Assembly: GCA_949298955.1 (NCBI GenBank)
Contig: CASFYQ010000001.1
Location: 248,001 to 312,000, forward strand
Direction: 5' to 3'
Length of the DNA stretch: 64,000 nucleotides
From: an uncultured Bacteroidales bacterium
GTDB taxonomy: Bacteria > Bacteroidota > Bacteroidia > Bacteroidales > Barnesiellaceae
The position numbers were made by a program, and so were the translations under genes. Positions 52,706 to 62,602 of the stretch are shown piece by piece (within the stretch, counting starts at the first letter, position 1; each line of letters begins with the position of its first letter). A model generated the notes under the pieces. The model did no database searches. It saw nothing but the letters and a program-made list of their open reading frames with translations, and was not told where the DNA came from.

Positions 52706-54205
52706 ATGAATTCTTACGGAAAAAAATTGATGGGTATTGCCTTGGTTGCAGTCCTAAGTTCCGGAGTTACCATCGGAGCATTCAGTTTATTAAATAAATC
52801 CGCCGATTCAAAAATCAAGGATCAACCGCTCGAATATGAATATGCACAACCCACTCGCTTCACCCGAGTAGTCAACCACCCGGCAGTCGAGACCGATTTT
52901 ACCGTAGCTGCCGAGAATACGGTTAATGCCGTAGTGAGCATAAAATCGACCTCCACGCCCAAGCAAAGCCAGCTGGGCGGATTTAGCGATCCCTTCTTCG
53001 AATACTTTTTCGGGCAGGGAGGCCGCCGCATCGAGCCCCAACCTCGCACCGGATTGGGTTCGGGTGTAATCATTACCCCCGATGGATACATCGTTACCAA
53101 CAACCACGTAGTCGAAGGTGCCGATAAACTGGATATTACCCTGAACGATAACCGCACATTCAACGGCCGGGTAATCGGGACCGACCCTTCGACCGATCTG
53201 GCATTAATCAAAATCGACGCCAAAGACCTGCCCATCGTCAAGTTTGGCGACTCGGACAACCTGAAAGTGGGCGAATGGGTATTGGCCGTAGGTAACCCGT
53301 TGGGCCTCACCTCGACCGTCACAGCCGGTATCGTAAGCGCCAAAGCCCGTAGCATCAGCGCTCTCAATCCCCGCAGCCAAAAGATGGGTATTGAAGCGTT
53401 TATTCAAACCGACGCCGCAGTAAACCCCGGCAACAGTGGTGGAGCCTTGGTCAACACCGCAGGTGAATTGGTGGGTATCAACACCGCCATTTACTCCGAG
53501 ACCGGCAGCTACGCAGGTTACTCGTTTGCCATTCCTACCTCTATCGTAAGCAAAGTCATTGCCGACCTGAAAGAATATGGAACCGTACAACGCGCCGTGC
53601 TGGGTATCGGATATGTCGAGATTAACTCGGCCCTTGCCAAAGAAAAGAATCTCGAAGTTCAAGAAGGTATCTATGTAGGCGAAGTATACAACCGCAGTGC
53701 CGCCATGGAGGCCGGAATCAAAGAAGGCGATGTAATCACCTCGATTAACGGAGTGAAAATTAAAAACGGCGCCATGCTCTCCGAACAGCTGAACAAATAT
53801 CGTCCCGGCGACAAAATCAAGATTGGCTTGTTGAGAGGCAAAGAGTCGCAAACCGTATCGCTCACGTTGAAGAACAGCCAGGGCAATACCGAGATTACCA
53901 AAATTGCCGGAATGGATTCGTTGGGAGCCGGATTCAAAGAGCTCGATGCCAAAAGCCTGAGAGAGATGAATATCCGCTATGGTATACAAGTAGTAGGGCT
54001 TAGAGACGGCAAATTCAAATCGGCCGGAATACGAGACGGATTTATAATCCTCGAAATCAACAACACGCCCATGAAATCGGTGAGTACATTGGAATCGATG
54101 TACGACTCGATTGTCAAATCGAACCAAACCCAAAAAGTAATGTTCATTACCGGTATTTATCCCAACGGAAAAATGATGTATTATGCCGTAGACTTGGCCG
54201 ACTAA
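52706..54205 (+). CDS. degP: Periplasmic DegP/HtrA serine protease
   Basis: A 499-aa Do-type protease and chaperone for damaged envelope proteins. An N-terminal hydrophobic signal or anchor (about 9-28) is followed by a trypsin-like domain with His134 (T-N-N-H-V-V), Asp164 (S-T-D-L-A-L) and Ser244 (G-N-S-G-G-A-L), then two PDZ domains (about 290-375 and 400-495). All catalytic residues are present. It stands alone, with a terminator behind it. Confidence 0.95.
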   Translation: MNSYGKKLMGIALVAVLSSGVTIGAFSLLNKSADSKIKDQPLEYEYAQPTRFTRVVNHPAVETDFTVAAENTVNAVVSIKSTSTPKQSQLGGFSDPFFEYFFGQGGRRIEPQPRTGLGSGVIITPDGYIVTNNHVVEGADKLDITLNDNRTFNGRVIGTDPSTDLALIKIDAKDLPIVKFGDSDNLKVGEWVLAVGNPLGLTSTVTAGIVSAKARSISALNPRSQKMGIEAFIQTDAAVNPGNSGGALVNTAGELVGINTAIYSETGSYAGYSFAIPTSIVSKVIADLKEYGTVQRAVLGIGYVEINSALAKEKNLEVQEGIYVGEVYNRSAAMEAGIKEGDVITSINGVKIKNGAMLSEQLNKYRPGDKIKIGLLRGKESQTVSLTLKNSQGNTEITKIAGMDSLGAGFKELDAKSLREMNIRYGIQVVGLRDGKFKSAGIRDGFIILEINNTPMKSVSTLESMYDSIVKSNQTQKVMFITGIYPNGKMMYYAVDLAD

Positions 54206-54212
54206 CTATTCC

Positions 54213-54248
54213 GGGGATAAGGTCTTTTTCAAAGCCTTATCCCCTTTT
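54213..54248 (+). terminator. Terminator of degP
   Basis: GGGGATAAGG and its complement form a 10-bp stem with a 12-nt loop, followed by TTTT. Confidence 0.85.
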
Positions 54249-54405
54249 GTTCTGCCAAATTCCAAATATCATTAACGGGGAAAACGAGATGAACTATCAA
54301 ACGTTGTAATAAAGCGACAAATAATAAATCGCTCCTTAAATCGTTTTTTTATCGACAAGCATTCAAAAATAAATATTTTTGTCGCGTTATTAACAATAAA
54401 TATAG

Positions 54406-54413
54406 TATATTTG
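54406..54413 (+). promoter_or_regulatory. -7 promoter element of the sigma factor gene
   Basis: TATATTTG followed by C matches TAnnTTTG and lies 26 bp before the ATG. A TTTG at 54378-54381 is a possible -33 box, though the gap is longer than usual. Confidence 0.5.
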
Positions 54414-54439
54414 CAGTTCCAAAATCTCTATATTGCCAA

Positions 54440-55300
54440 ATGAGACAATTAAAAATTACAAAATCGATTACCAACCGAGAGAGCGCCTCTCTTGACAAAT
54501 ACCTGCAAGAAATCGGACGAGAAGACTTAATTACTGTCGAAGAAGAGGTAGAGCTCGCTCAACGCATAAAAAAAGGAGATCATGCCGCTTTGGAAAAGTT
54601 GACGCGAGCCAACTTGCGTTTTGTTGTTTCGGTTGCCAAACAATATCAAAATCAAGGATTGAGCCTCCCCGACTTGATTAACGAAGGGAATTTAGGATTG
54701 ATTAAAGCTGCCGAAAAGTTCGACGAGACCCGCGGTTTCAAATTCATCTCTTATGCCGTGTGGTGGATTCGACAATCTATCCTTCAAGCTTTGGCCGAAC
54801 AATCGCGTATCGTGCGTCTACCCCTCAACCAAGTAGGGTCACTCAACAAAATAAGTAAAGCCCTCTCAAAATTCGAGCAGGAAAACGAGCGTCGCCCGTC
54901 GCCCGAAGAGCTGGCCGAAGAGCTGGACATTCCCGTAGACAAGATTTCCGACACGTTGAAAGTCTCGGGTCGTCACATCTCGGTAGATGCCCCGTTTGTT
55001 GAAGGTGAGGACAACAGCCTGCTCGACGTGTTGGTAAACGACGATTCCCCTATCGCCGACCGCTCGCTCATCAACGAGTCGCTTTCGAAAGAGATTGACC
55101 GGGCACTCAAACAACTCACCCCGCGTGAGAGCGAAATCATCAAAATGTTTTTCGGTATCGGCTGCCAAGAGATGACCCTCGAAGAAATCGGCGACAAATT
55201 CGGGTTAACTCGCGAACGTGTACGCCAAATTAAGGAAAAAGCCATCAGACGGCTCAGAACCGCATCGAGAAGCAAATTATTAAAGACCTATTTAGGCTGA
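54440..55300 (+). CDS. rpoD: Primary RNA polymerase sigma factor (Bacteroidetes type)
   Basis: A 286-aa sigma-70 of the short form found in Bacteroidetes, without region 1.1. Region 1.2 is seen as L-D-K-Y-L-Q-E-I-G, region 2 as [12 protein letters not shown] and A-V-W-W-I-R-Q-S-I, region 3 as R-P-S-P-E-E-L-A, and region 4 as [18 protein letters not shown]. It reads the TTTG / TAnnTTTG promoters noted in this window. A terminator follows. Confidence 0.97.
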   Translation: MRQLKITKSITNRESASLDKYLQEIGREDLITVEEEVELAQRIKKGDHAALEKLTRANLRFVVSVAKQYQNQGLSLPDLINEGNLGLIKAAEKFDETRGFKFISYAVWWIRQSILQALAEQSRIVRLPLNQVGSLNKISKALSKFEQENERRPSPEELAEELDIPVDKISDTLKVSGRHISVDAPFVEGEDNSLLDVLVNDDSPIADRSLINESLSKEIDRALKQLTPRESEIIKMFFGIGCQEMTLEEIGDKFGLTRERVRQIKEKAIRRLRTASRSKLLKTYLG

Positions 55301-55325
55301 CAATTTAGCCCCGAAATACACCAAG

Positions 55326-55356
55326 AACCGGACTGCCCAACAGCCCGGTTTTTTTA
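55326..55356 (+). terminator. Terminator of rpoD
   Basis: AACCGG-A-CTG and CAG-C-CCGGTT form a stem with one mismatch and a 5-nt loop, followed by a run of T residues. Confidence 0.85.
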
Positions 55357-55434
55357 TTTTAATTTTTTTTCTCACGCTCTATTGCGGTTAATCACGATAA
55401 ATCATTTATCTTCGTTTTTACAAAGCATTTTATT

Positions 55435-56049
55435 ATGAACAAATACCTATATCGCATCTTATTGCCGACAATATTGTGTGTTTTTATACAAAACACAATG
55501 GCTCAAAAATCGACCACCGGGTTTGAAGAGGGCAACAACCAATATATCATGCGCGAAAGCAATCTCTCGGACATTACAAAAGAGAAAAGAATAAAGCCTT
55601 TCACATTCGGAGCCGAGGTAGGTGCCTCTATCGATATGGGAGGGAACGACCTCTCGACTTTCGATGTCGACCTTTTTGCCGGCTATCGATCTCACCATAT
55701 CAAGTGCCTGGGTCTGGGCGTGGGCCTTCACAACTCCTTTTCCAGCAACCGTTATTATTTGCCCGTCTATGTATTATTCCGCAGCAATCTGCTCAAAAAC
55801 AGAGAGCTTCTTTTTGTCGATTTTCGGGCCGGTTATTCGAGTAACCAACTGTGCAAAGGAGAAAACCAAGGCGGATTTTTCGGCGCAGCCGGAGTGGGCA
55901 TTAACCTTTCGGTAAGCAAAAAATTCGGCTCGCATCTGCTTATCGGCTACAATTTTTACCAAATATCGCCATTCACCGACGAAAAAGGTGTTCCCCAAGA
56001 CATCAACGGCAGCCATTTGGTATCGATACGATTGGGCATCAGCTTCTAA
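55435..56049 (+). CDS. Small outer-membrane beta-barrel protein
   Basis: A 204-aa protein with a signal peptide (1-23, ending T-M-A-Q) and a body of about eight amphipathic strands, such as L-G-L-G-V-G-L-H-N-S-F and L-L-I-G-Y-N-F-Y, ending in I-S-F. It fits the porin/outer-membrane protein beta-barrel families common in Bacteroidales. No named family; the role is unknown. It lies between rpoD and the leu leader. Confidence 0.75.
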   Translation: MNKYLYRILLPTILCVFIQNTMAQKSTTGFEEGNNQYIMRESNLSDITKEKRIKPFTFGAEVGASIDMGGNDLSTFDVDLFAGYRSHHIKCLGLGVGLHNSFSSNRYYLPVYVLFRSNLLKNRELLFVDFRAGYSSNQLCKGENQGGFFGAAGVGINLSVSKKFGSHLLIGYNFYQISPFTDEKGVPQDINGSHLVSIRLGISF

Positions 56050-56138
56050 TCGAGGCATTGACAAATTGCAAATAGCTACTTTTTAATAGTGTATAATTAC
56101 AAATATTCAAATAAAACAGACTAAATACGATATTTTAT

Positions 56139-56168
56139 TTTGTTTTCTCAAAATAATAATTACCTTTG
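56139..56168 (+). promoter_or_regulatory. Promoter of the leu operon
   Basis: TTTG at 56139-56142 and TACCTTTG (followed by C) at 56161-56168, 18 bp apart, match the Bacteroidetes -33 and -7 boxes. It lies 25 bp before the leader peptide start. Confidence 0.75.
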
Positions 56169-56192
56169 CACACATAACGAGAGTATAGAATT

Positions 56193-56261
56193 ATGATTAT
56201 ATCGCAGCTAAACAACCTGATTATTATTAGCCTTCTATCGAGCAACCCCGACGAGAAGTGA
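56193..56261 (+). CDS. leuL: Leu/Ile-rich leader peptide of the leu operon
   Basis: A 22-aa reading frame with 4 Leu and 5 Ile: M-I-I-S-Q-L-N-N-L-I-I-I, then S-L-L-S-S-N-P-D-E-K. Leu codons are CTA, CTG, CTT and CTA. It lies between the promoter and a terminator, and its stop overlaps a segment (GTGAGAA, 56258-56264) that can pair with TTCTCAC (56306-56312) of the terminator's 5' arm. This fits ribosome-mediated attenuation. Confidence 0.75.
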   Translation: MIISQLNNLIIISLLSSNPDEK

Positions 56262-56300
56262 GAACCAGTGTTGTGTGCCGCAAACCCATAAAACGCTTAT

Positions 56301-56336
56301 AGCCTTTCTCACAAATATGCTGGGAAAGGCTTTTTT
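56301..56336 (+). terminator. Attenuator terminator of the leu operon
   Basis: AGCCTTTC and GAAAGGCT form a stem around a loop of about 15 nt, extended by two weaker pairs, and followed by TTTTTT. It lies 39 bp behind the leader peptide and 24 bp before leuA. Confidence 0.8.
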
Positions 56337-56359
56337 AATAACTTTATATATGCACGAAC

Positions 56360-57856
56360 ATGTCTGACAGATTATTTATTTTTGACACGACTTTACGAGA
56401 CGGCGAGCAAGTGCCCGGCTGTCAGCTCAACACCGTCGAGAAAATACAAGTAGCCAAAGCTCTCGAAGCTCTCGGCGTCGACATCATAGAAGCCGGCTTT
56501 CCCGTATCCAGCCCCGGCGATTTCGCATCTGTCGTTGCCATATCCAAGGCCGTAACCTGGCCCACGATTTGTGCACTCACCCGAGCTGTCGAAAACGACA
56601 TCAAGGTGGCTGCCGAAGCTTTGCAATACGCCAAACACAAACGCATTCACACAGGGATAGGGACCTCGGACTACCACATCAAATACAAATTCAACTCCAC
56701 CCGCGAGGAGATTATCGAACGGGCAGTCGCTGCCGTCAAGTATGCAAAAAAATACGTCGAGGATGTGCAATTCTATGCCGAAGATGCCGGCCGCACCGAC
56801 AACGAATACCTGGCCCGGGTCATCGAAGCCGTCATCAAGGCCGGAGCCACCGTCGTCAACATACCCGATACCACCGGCTACTGCCTGCCCGACGAATTCG
56901 GACAAAAAATTCGCTTTCTCAAAGAACATGTGACCGGCATCGACAAAGTCGTCATCGCGACTCACTGTCACAACGACCTGGGCATGGCAACCGCCAACAC
57001 CATGGCCGGTATCCAGAATGGAGCCCGACAAGCCGAGGTGACCATCAACGGTATCGGTGAACGAGCCGGGAACACCTCGCTCGAAGAGGTTGCCATGATT
57101 TGCAAGTGCCACCACGACCTGCAAATCGAAACCAACATCAATACACAAAAGATTTACGGCATAAGCCGGTTGGTCTCCAACCTCATGAATATGCCCGTAC
57201 AACCCAACAAGGCTATCGTAGGGCGCAACGCCTTCGCACACTCCTCGGGCATTCATCAAGACGGTGTATTGAAAAACCGCGAGAGTTACGAAATCATCGA
57301 CCCCAAAGATGTGGGCATCGACGAGACCTCGATTGTCCTGACTGCCCGAAGCGGACGGGCTGCACTCAAACACCGCCTCCACCTGCTGGGCATCGAGTTG
57401 GAGAAAGAAGCGCTCGACAAAGCCTACGAAGCTTTTCTCAAACTGGCCGACCGTAAGAAAGATATCAACGACGACGATATTCTGATGCTGGTAGGCAAAG
57501 AGCGTACGGCCAATGCCCGCATTCGTCTCGATTTCCTGCAAGTCACCGCCGGCGTAGGCATCAAGTCGGTGGCCAGTATCGGGCTCGACATTGCCGGCGA
57601 AAAGTTCGAGGCTGCCGCTTCGGGTAACGGGCCGGTCGATGCAGCCATCAACGCCATACGCTGCATCATACGCCGCAAGATGGTTGTGAGCGAATTTCTC
57701 ATTCAAGCCATCACCCGAGGGAGCGACGACGTGGGCAAGGTGCACATGACTGTCGTCTACAACAACAATTCCTACTACGGATTCTCGGCCAATACCGACA
57801 TCGTAGCCGCTTCGGCCGAAGCCTTTATCGACGCCATCAACAAATTTATCATATAA
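56360..57856 (+). CDS. leuA: 2-isopropylmalate synthase
   Basis: A 498-aa enzyme that condenses acetyl-CoA with 2-oxoisovalerate, the first step of leucine synthesis. The DRE-TIM motif is seen in [10 protein letters not shown] near residue 8, the metal-binding H-C-H-N-D-L-G near residue 201, and the HMGL signature G-I-G-E-R-A-G-N-T near residue 235. A C-terminal regulatory LeuA domain (about 390-498) suggests leucine feedback. It is the first gene of a five-gene operon. Confidence 0.95.
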   Translation: MSDRLFIFDTTLRDGEQVPGCQLNTVEKIQVAKALEALGVDIIEAGFPVSSPGDFASVVAISKAVTWPTICALTRAVENDIKVAAEALQYAKHKRIHTGIGTSDYHIKYKFNSTREEIIERAVAAVKYAKKYVEDVQFYAEDAGRTDNEYLARVIEAVIKAGATVVNIPDTTGYCLPDEFGQKIRFLKEHVTGIDKVVIATHCHNDLGMATANTMAGIQNGARQAEVTINGIGERAGNTSLEEVAMICKCHHDLQIETNINTQKIYGISRLVSNLMNMPVQPNKAIVGRNAFAHSSGIHQDGVLKNRESYEIIDPKDVGIDETSIVLTARSGRAALKHRLHLLGIELEKEALDKAYEAFLKLADRKKDINDDDILMLVGKERTANARIRLDFLQVTAGVGIKSVASIGLDIAGEKFEAAASGNGPVDAAINAIRCIIRRKMVVSEFLIQAITRGSDDVGKVHMTVVYNNNSYYGFSANTDIVAASAEAFIDAINKFII

Positions 57857-57869
57857 ACCACAACACATA

Positions 57870-59264
57870 ATGAACACATTATTCGATAAAATATGGGACT
57901 CCCATGTAGTCACTTCGGTCGAAGGGGGCCCCGACCAGTTATACATCGACCGGCACTACTGCCACGAGGTGACCAGTCCGCAGGCCTTCAACGAATTGCG
58001 AGAGCGCAAGTTGAACGTATTCCGTCCTCAAAAAACCACCTGCTCGCCCGATCACAACATACCCACCCTACACCAAGACCGGCCCATTGCCGACCCCGTG
58101 TCGCGCAACCAAGTGGAGACACTTGCCCAAAATGCCCGGGAATTTGGACTCACGCACTACGGGCTGGGAAATGAAAAAAACGGTATTATCCATGTAATCG
58201 GCCCAGAAAACGGACTCACCTTGCCGGGCATGACCATCGTCTGCGGCGACAGTCACACCTCTACTCACGGAGCCTTCGGAGCTATCGCCTTCGGCATCGG
58301 CACCAGCGAGGTGGCCATGGTATTAGCCTCGCAATGTATCCTGCAACCCAAGCCCAAATCGATGCGCATCAATATCGAAGGAGAGTTGTCGCCTGGTGTC
58401 ACGGCCAAAGATATTGCCCTTTACATCATCGCCCAAATGTCTACGGGAGGAGCTACCGGCTACTTTGTGGAATATGCCGGCGAAGCCATTCGCGCCCTCA
58501 GTATGGAAGAGCGCATGACGGTGTGCAACCTCAGTATCGAAATGGGTGCCCGCGGCGGCCTCATCGCCCCCGACGAAACGACATTCAATTATGTCAAAGG
58601 ACGAGAGTTCGCACCCAAAGGCGAGACCTGGGAGCAGGCTCTCGCTTACTGGAAGACCCTGCACAGCGATGCCGATGCCGTGTTTGACCGCGAGGTGACT
58701 TTCCAAGCCGCCGACATTGCGCCCCGCATTACCTACGGGACCAACCCCGGCATGGGTATCGCAATCGACGAAAAGATTCCTGCCGAAGAGACCATCGATG
58801 AGAGCGGAAAAATCTCGTTCCGCCGAGCCTTGCAATATATGGGATTCGAAGCGGGAGAAGCGCTGCTCGGGAAAAAAATCGACTACGTATTCCTGGGCAG
58901 TTGCACCAATGGCCGCATCGAAGATTTCAGAGCCTTTGCCCAACTGGTAAAAGGTCACCGAAAAGCTCCCCATGTCACTGCCTGGCTCGTGCCAGGCTCG
59001 CAAGCGGTAGCCCGCCAGATTCGGGCCGAAGGGCTCGACAACCTGCTTGCCGAAGCCGGATTTGAAATACGCCAACCCGGTTGTTCTGCTTGCTTGGCCA
59101 TGAACGAAGACAAAGTACCCGCCGGGAAATATGCCGTATCGACCTCGAACCGCAATTTCGAAGGCAGACAAGGTCCCGGAGCCCGCACGATTCTTGCCGG
59201 CCCCTTGGTCGCTGCCGCTGCCGCCATCACAGGCGAAATAACCGATCCTCGAACCTTTTTATAA
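57870..59264 (+). CDS. leuC: 3-isopropylmalate dehydratase large subunit
   Basis: A 464-aa aconitase-family subunit with a [4Fe-4S] cluster. Cluster ligands are seen in L-G-S-C-T-N-G-R near residue 347 and G-C-S-A-C-L-A-M-N near residues 407-415. With LeuD it isomerises 2- to 3-isopropylmalate, and the same pair can isomerise citramalate. Length is normal. It starts 13 bp after leuA. Confidence 0.96.
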   Translation: MNTLFDKIWDSHVVTSVEGGPDQLYIDRHYCHEVTSPQAFNELRERKLNVFRPQKTTCSPDHNIPTLHQDRPIADPVSRNQVETLAQNAREFGLTHYGLGNEKNGIIHVIGPENGLTLPGMTIVCGDSHTSTHGAFGAIAFGIGTSEVAMVLASQCILQPKPKSMRINIEGELSPGVTAKDIALYIIAQMSTGGATGYFVEYAGEAIRALSMEERMTVCNLSIEMGARGGLIAPDETTFNYVKGREFAPKGETWEQALAYWKTLHSDADAVFDREVTFQAADIAPRITYGTNPGMGIAIDEKIPAEETIDESGKISFRRALQYMGFEAGEALLGKKIDYVFLGSCTNGRIEDFRAFAQLVKGHRKAPHVTAWLVPGSQAVARQIRAEGLDNLLAEAGFEIRQPGCSACLAMNEDKVPAGKYAVSTSNRNFEGRQGPGARTILAGPLVAAAAAITGEITDPRTFL

Positions 59265-59276
59265 ATTCATACTGCC

Positions 59277-59867
59277 ATGATTGAAAAAATCAACATCATA
59301 ACCTCGTCGTGTATCCCTCTCCCCCAAGAAAACGTAGATACCGACCAAATCATTCCCGCCCGTTTCCTCAAAGCTGTATCGCGCGAAGGGTTCGGCGAAA
59401 ACCTCTTCCGCGACTGGCGTTACGACAAGGAGGGCAAGCCCATTGCCGATTTCGTGCTCAATAACCCCACCTACTCGGGCTCGATACTGGTAGCCGGAAA
59501 AAATTTCGGGAGCGGGTCCAGCCGCGAACATGCCGCATGGGCCATCGCCGGATACGGATTCAGGGTGGTGGTATCGAGTTTCTTTGCCGACATTTTCAAA
59601 AACAACGCTCTCAACAACGGCGTGTTGCCTGTCGTGGTAACCGACTCGTTTTTGGCCGACCTCTTCCGTCATATTCAGGCCAACCCGGCCTCGACCGTGA
59701 CGGTCGACCTCGCAGCCCAAACCATCACCGACAATACCAGCGGAGTGTCGGAACATTTCGAAATCAACCCTTACAAAAAAAACTGCCTGCTCAACGGCTA
59801 CGACGACATCGACTATCTGCTCAGCAAAAAGCCGGACATCGAAGCATGGGAAATCTCACACCAATAA
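59277..59867 (+). CDS. leuD: 3-isopropylmalate dehydratase small subunit
   Basis: A 196-aa swivelling-domain subunit. [11 protein letters not shown] near residue 20 and G-S-G-S-S-R-E-H-A near residue 79 are the family hallmarks. It forms the active enzyme with LeuC. It lies 12 bp behind leuC and 10 bp before the second synthase gene. Confidence 0.95.
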   Translation: MIEKINIITSSCIPLPQENVDTDQIIPARFLKAVSREGFGENLFRDWRYDKEGKPIADFVLNNPTYSGSILVAGKNFGSGSSREHAAWAIAGYGFRVVVSSFFADIFKNNALNNGVLPVVVTDSFLADLFRHIQANPASTVTVDLAAQTITDNTSGVSEHFEINPYKKNCLLNGYDDIDYLLSKKPDIEAWEISHQ

Positions 59868-59877
59868 ACGACTGCCT

Positions 59878-61422
59878 ATGGTTATAGAAATAATGGATAC
59901 GACTCTGCGAGACGGAGAACAGACCTCGGGGGTATCGTTTGCCCGGCAGGAAAAGTTGAGTATCGCCCGGCTGCTGCTCGAAGAGCTGAAAATCCCCCGC
60001 ATCGAAATTGCCTCGGCACGAGTATCGTCGGGAGAGTTCGAGATGGCCAAGCAACTGTGCGACTGGGCACAAAAGCGAGGTCACATCGATAAAATCGAGA
60101 TATTGGGATTTCTCGATAACGGAGCCTCCATCGAGTGGATTCGCTCTTGTGGCGGCCAAGTGATGAATCTGCTCTGCAAGGGGTCGGAAAAGCACTGCAC
60201 CTTCCAACTCAAAAAGACGTTGCAAGAACACATTGCCGACATCAAACAGACCATACAAAAAGCCCGCGAGGCCGGGCTGAAAATCAATCTCTATCTTGAA
60301 GACTGGTCGAACGGTATACAACACTCGCCGCAATATGTCTACCAACTGGTAGACGCATTGAAAAGCGAGGCGATAGAACGGTTCATGCTACCCGACACGC
60401 TGGGTATTCTCAACCCTCTCCAGACCTTGAAATTTTGTCGAGCCATGCGCCGTCGCTATCCCAACTTGCGATTCGATTTTCACGCCCACAACGACTATGA
60501 CCTGGCTACCGCCAACACTTTCGCGGCAGCACTCACCGGCATACAGGGTGTACACTGCACGGTCAACGGGTTGGGCGAACGAGCCGGTAATGCCCCACTC
60601 ACCAGTGTACTGGCTGTCCTGCACGACCATGTGAAAGCCACGACCGGCGTAACCGAAAGCATGGTCAATAAGGTAAGCCGCATCGTCGAGTCCTATTCGG
60701 GTGTGCGGGTTGCCGCCAACAAACCTATCATCGGCGAGTCGGTTTTCACCCAGTGCGCAGGCGTCCATGCCGACGGCGACAACAAAAACAACCTCTACTA
60801 CAACGACCTGCTGCCCGAACGCTTCGGCCGCAAACGAGAATATGCCCTTGGCAAAACATCGGGCCGGGCCAATATCCGGAAAAATCTCGAAGCGCTGGGT
60901 ATCGAACTCGACGACGAATCGATACAACGGGTCACCCAGCGGGTTGTGGAGTTGAGCGACAAAAAAGAAATAGTCACCCCCGAAGACCTGCCCTATATCA
61001 TCTCCGACGTGCTGAAACATCAAACCATCGCCCAGCACGTGAAGGTGGTAAACTACACCCTCAATCTATCGCGTGGTCTCAAACCGGTAGCCATCATCGC
61101 CATCGACATCAACGGACAGGTGTATGAAGGAGCTTCGACCGGCGACGGTCAATACGACGCTTTCGTAAAAGCCATTCGTAAGATTTACAAAGAACAGCTG
61201 GGCCGCACCCTGCCGCTACTGACCAACTATACAGTGAACATACCGCCCGGCGGGCACACCGATGCCCTAGTTCAGACTGTCATCTCGTGGAACTACAACG
61301 GCAGCGTGCTCAAAACACAAGGCCTCGATGCCGACCAGATGGAAGCGGCCATACAGGCTACCCTAAAAATGCTCAACCTCATTGAAGATAAAGAACGTAG
61401 TATAACCACAACAAATTCTTAA
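59878..61422 (+). CDS. cimA: Second isopropylmalate-synthase-like enzyme, probably citramalate synthase
   Basis: A 514-aa DRE-TIM enzyme. It has [10 protein letters not shown] near residue 6, H-A-H-N-D-Y near residue 202 and G-L-G-E-R-A-G-N-A near residue 235, plus a C-terminal LeuA-type regulatory domain. The sequence differs much from the leuA product of the same operon, so the two are not recent copies. A (R)-citramalate synthase would make 2-oxobutyrate for isoleucine from pyruvate through LeuCD and LeuB, all in this operon. Substrate is inferred; an alternative is a second 2-isopropylmalate synthase. Confidence 0.75.
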   Translation: MVIEIMDTTLRDGEQTSGVSFARQEKLSIARLLLEELKIPRIEIASARVSSGEFEMAKQLCDWAQKRGHIDKIEILGFLDNGASIEWIRSCGGQVMNLLCKGSEKHCTFQLKKTLQEHIADIKQTIQKAREAGLKINLYLEDWSNGIQHSPQYVYQLVDALKSEAIERFMLPDTLGILNPLQTLKFCRAMRRRYPNLRFDFHAHNDYDLATANTFAAALTGIQGVHCTVNGLGERAGNAPLTSVLAVLHDHVKATTGVTESMVNKVSRIVESYSGVRVAANKPIIGESVFTQCAGVHADGDNKNNLYYNDLLPERFGRKREYALGKTSGRANIRKNLEALGIELDDESIQRVTQRVVELSDKKEIVTPEDLPYIISDVLKHQTIAQHVKVVNYTLNLSRGLKPVAIIAIDINGQVYEGASTGDGQYDAFVKAIRKIYKEQLGRTLPLLTNYTVNIPPGGHTDALVQTVISWNYNGSVLKTQGLDADQMEAAIQATLKMLNLIEDKERSITTTNS

Positions 61423-61434
61423 AAACAAAACCTC

Positions 61435-62511
61435 ATGAAACAATTACATATCGCGGTATTGCCGGGCGACGGCATTGGTCCCGAAGTGGTGGAACAGGCA
61501 TTGAAAGCAACATTGGCCGTTTGCAAGAAATTCGGGCATGACCTCAAATATGAATTTGCCCCGGTGGGGGCTTGTGCCATCGAAGAGACCGGCTCACCCT
61601 ATCCCGACTCGACTCACGAGTTATGTATGCGTTCCAACGCTGTACTGTTCGGTGCCATCGGCTCACCACAATACGACAACAATCCCAATGCAAAGGTGCG
61701 TCCCGAACAGGGACTGCTTGCCATGCGCAAGAAACTGGGACTCTTTGCCAACATTCGCCCCATCGCCACCTTCCCGGGATTGATTCACAAGTCGCCCTTG
61801 CGGGCCGACATCATCGACGGAGCCGATTTCGTCTGTATCCGCGAGCTCACCGGCGGACTCTATTTCGGCCGTCCGCAAGGGCGCAGCGAAGACGGTAGCG
61901 TAGCCTACGATACCTGCGTATATAGCCGCGAAGAGATTACCCGCATCATACAACTGGCCTACGACTACGCCATGAGAAGGCGCAAAAAGGTGACCATGGT
62001 CGACAAAGCCAATATCCTGGCCACCTCGCGGCTGTGGCGAGAGGTGACACAAGAAATTGCCTCCGAATATCCCGAGGTCGAGACCGAGTTTCTCTTCGTC
62101 GACAATGCAGCCATGCGCATGATACAATGGCCCAAAAGTTTCGACGTGATTGTGACCGAAAACATGTTCGGCGACATTCTCACCGACGAGGGATCGGTCA
62201 TTACCGGCTCTCTGGGCATGCTGCCGTCGGCTTCGATAGGACTGCACACCTCGGTATTCGAACCCATACACGGCTCCTATCCGCAGGCTGCGGGCAAAAA
62301 CATTGCCAACCCGCTGGCCACCATCTTGTCGGCAGCCATGATGTTCGAATACGCATTCGACTTGAAAACCGAAGCCGACCTTATTCGTTCGGCTGTGGCA
62401 GAGACGATGGAGGCAGGCGTCGTAACCGAAGACATTGCAGCACCCGGAGCACCCTCGTACCACAATTACGAAGTAGGCGACTGGATTGTACAATGGATCG
62501 AGACGCATTAA
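61435..62511 (+). CDS. leuB: 3-isopropylmalate dehydrogenase
   Basis: A 358-aa NAD-dependent oxidative decarboxylase. G-D-G-I-G-P-E-V near residue 10, the Arg cluster in [10 protein letters not shown] near residue 105, and the metal/NAD region [11 protein letters not shown] near residue 242 are all seen. It ends the leucine pathway and can serve isoleucine synthesis through methylmalate. It is the last gene of the operon. Confidence 0.96.
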   Translation: MKQLHIAVLPGDGIGPEVVEQALKATLAVCKKFGHDLKYEFAPVGACAIEETGSPYPDSTHELCMRSNAVLFGAIGSPQYDNNPNAKVRPEQGLLAMRKKLGLFANIRPIATFPGLIHKSPLRADIIDGADFVCIRELTGGLYFGRPQGRSEDGSVAYDTCVYSREEITRIIQLAYDYAMRRRKKVTMVDKANILATSRLWREVTQEIASEYPEVETEFLFVDNAAMRMIQWPKSFDVIVTENMFGDILTDEGSVITGSLGMLPSASIGLHTSVFEPIHGSYPQAAGKNIANPLATILSAAMMFEYAFDLKTEADLIRSAVAETMEAGVVTEDIAAPGAPSYHNYEVGDWIVQWIETH

Positions 62512-62549
62512 CCCGACTATCCTTCGGGAAAAACACGATAACAAAGAAA

Positions 62550-62579
62550 CGGGTGGCTCATGGGAAAAAGAGTCACCCG
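62550..62579. terminator. Hairpin between leuB and the OmpA-family gene
   Basis: CGGGTGGCTC and GAGTCACCCG form a 10-bp stem (one G-T pair) with a 10-nt loop between convergent genes. T runs are weak. Confidence 0.65.
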
Positions 62580-62602
62580 CTTGATATGTATCCCGCCCTG
62601 TA

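Noticed and set aside
56393-57946. A 517-codon open frame on the minus strand
   Set aside because: It is antisense to leuA, whose motifs are complete.
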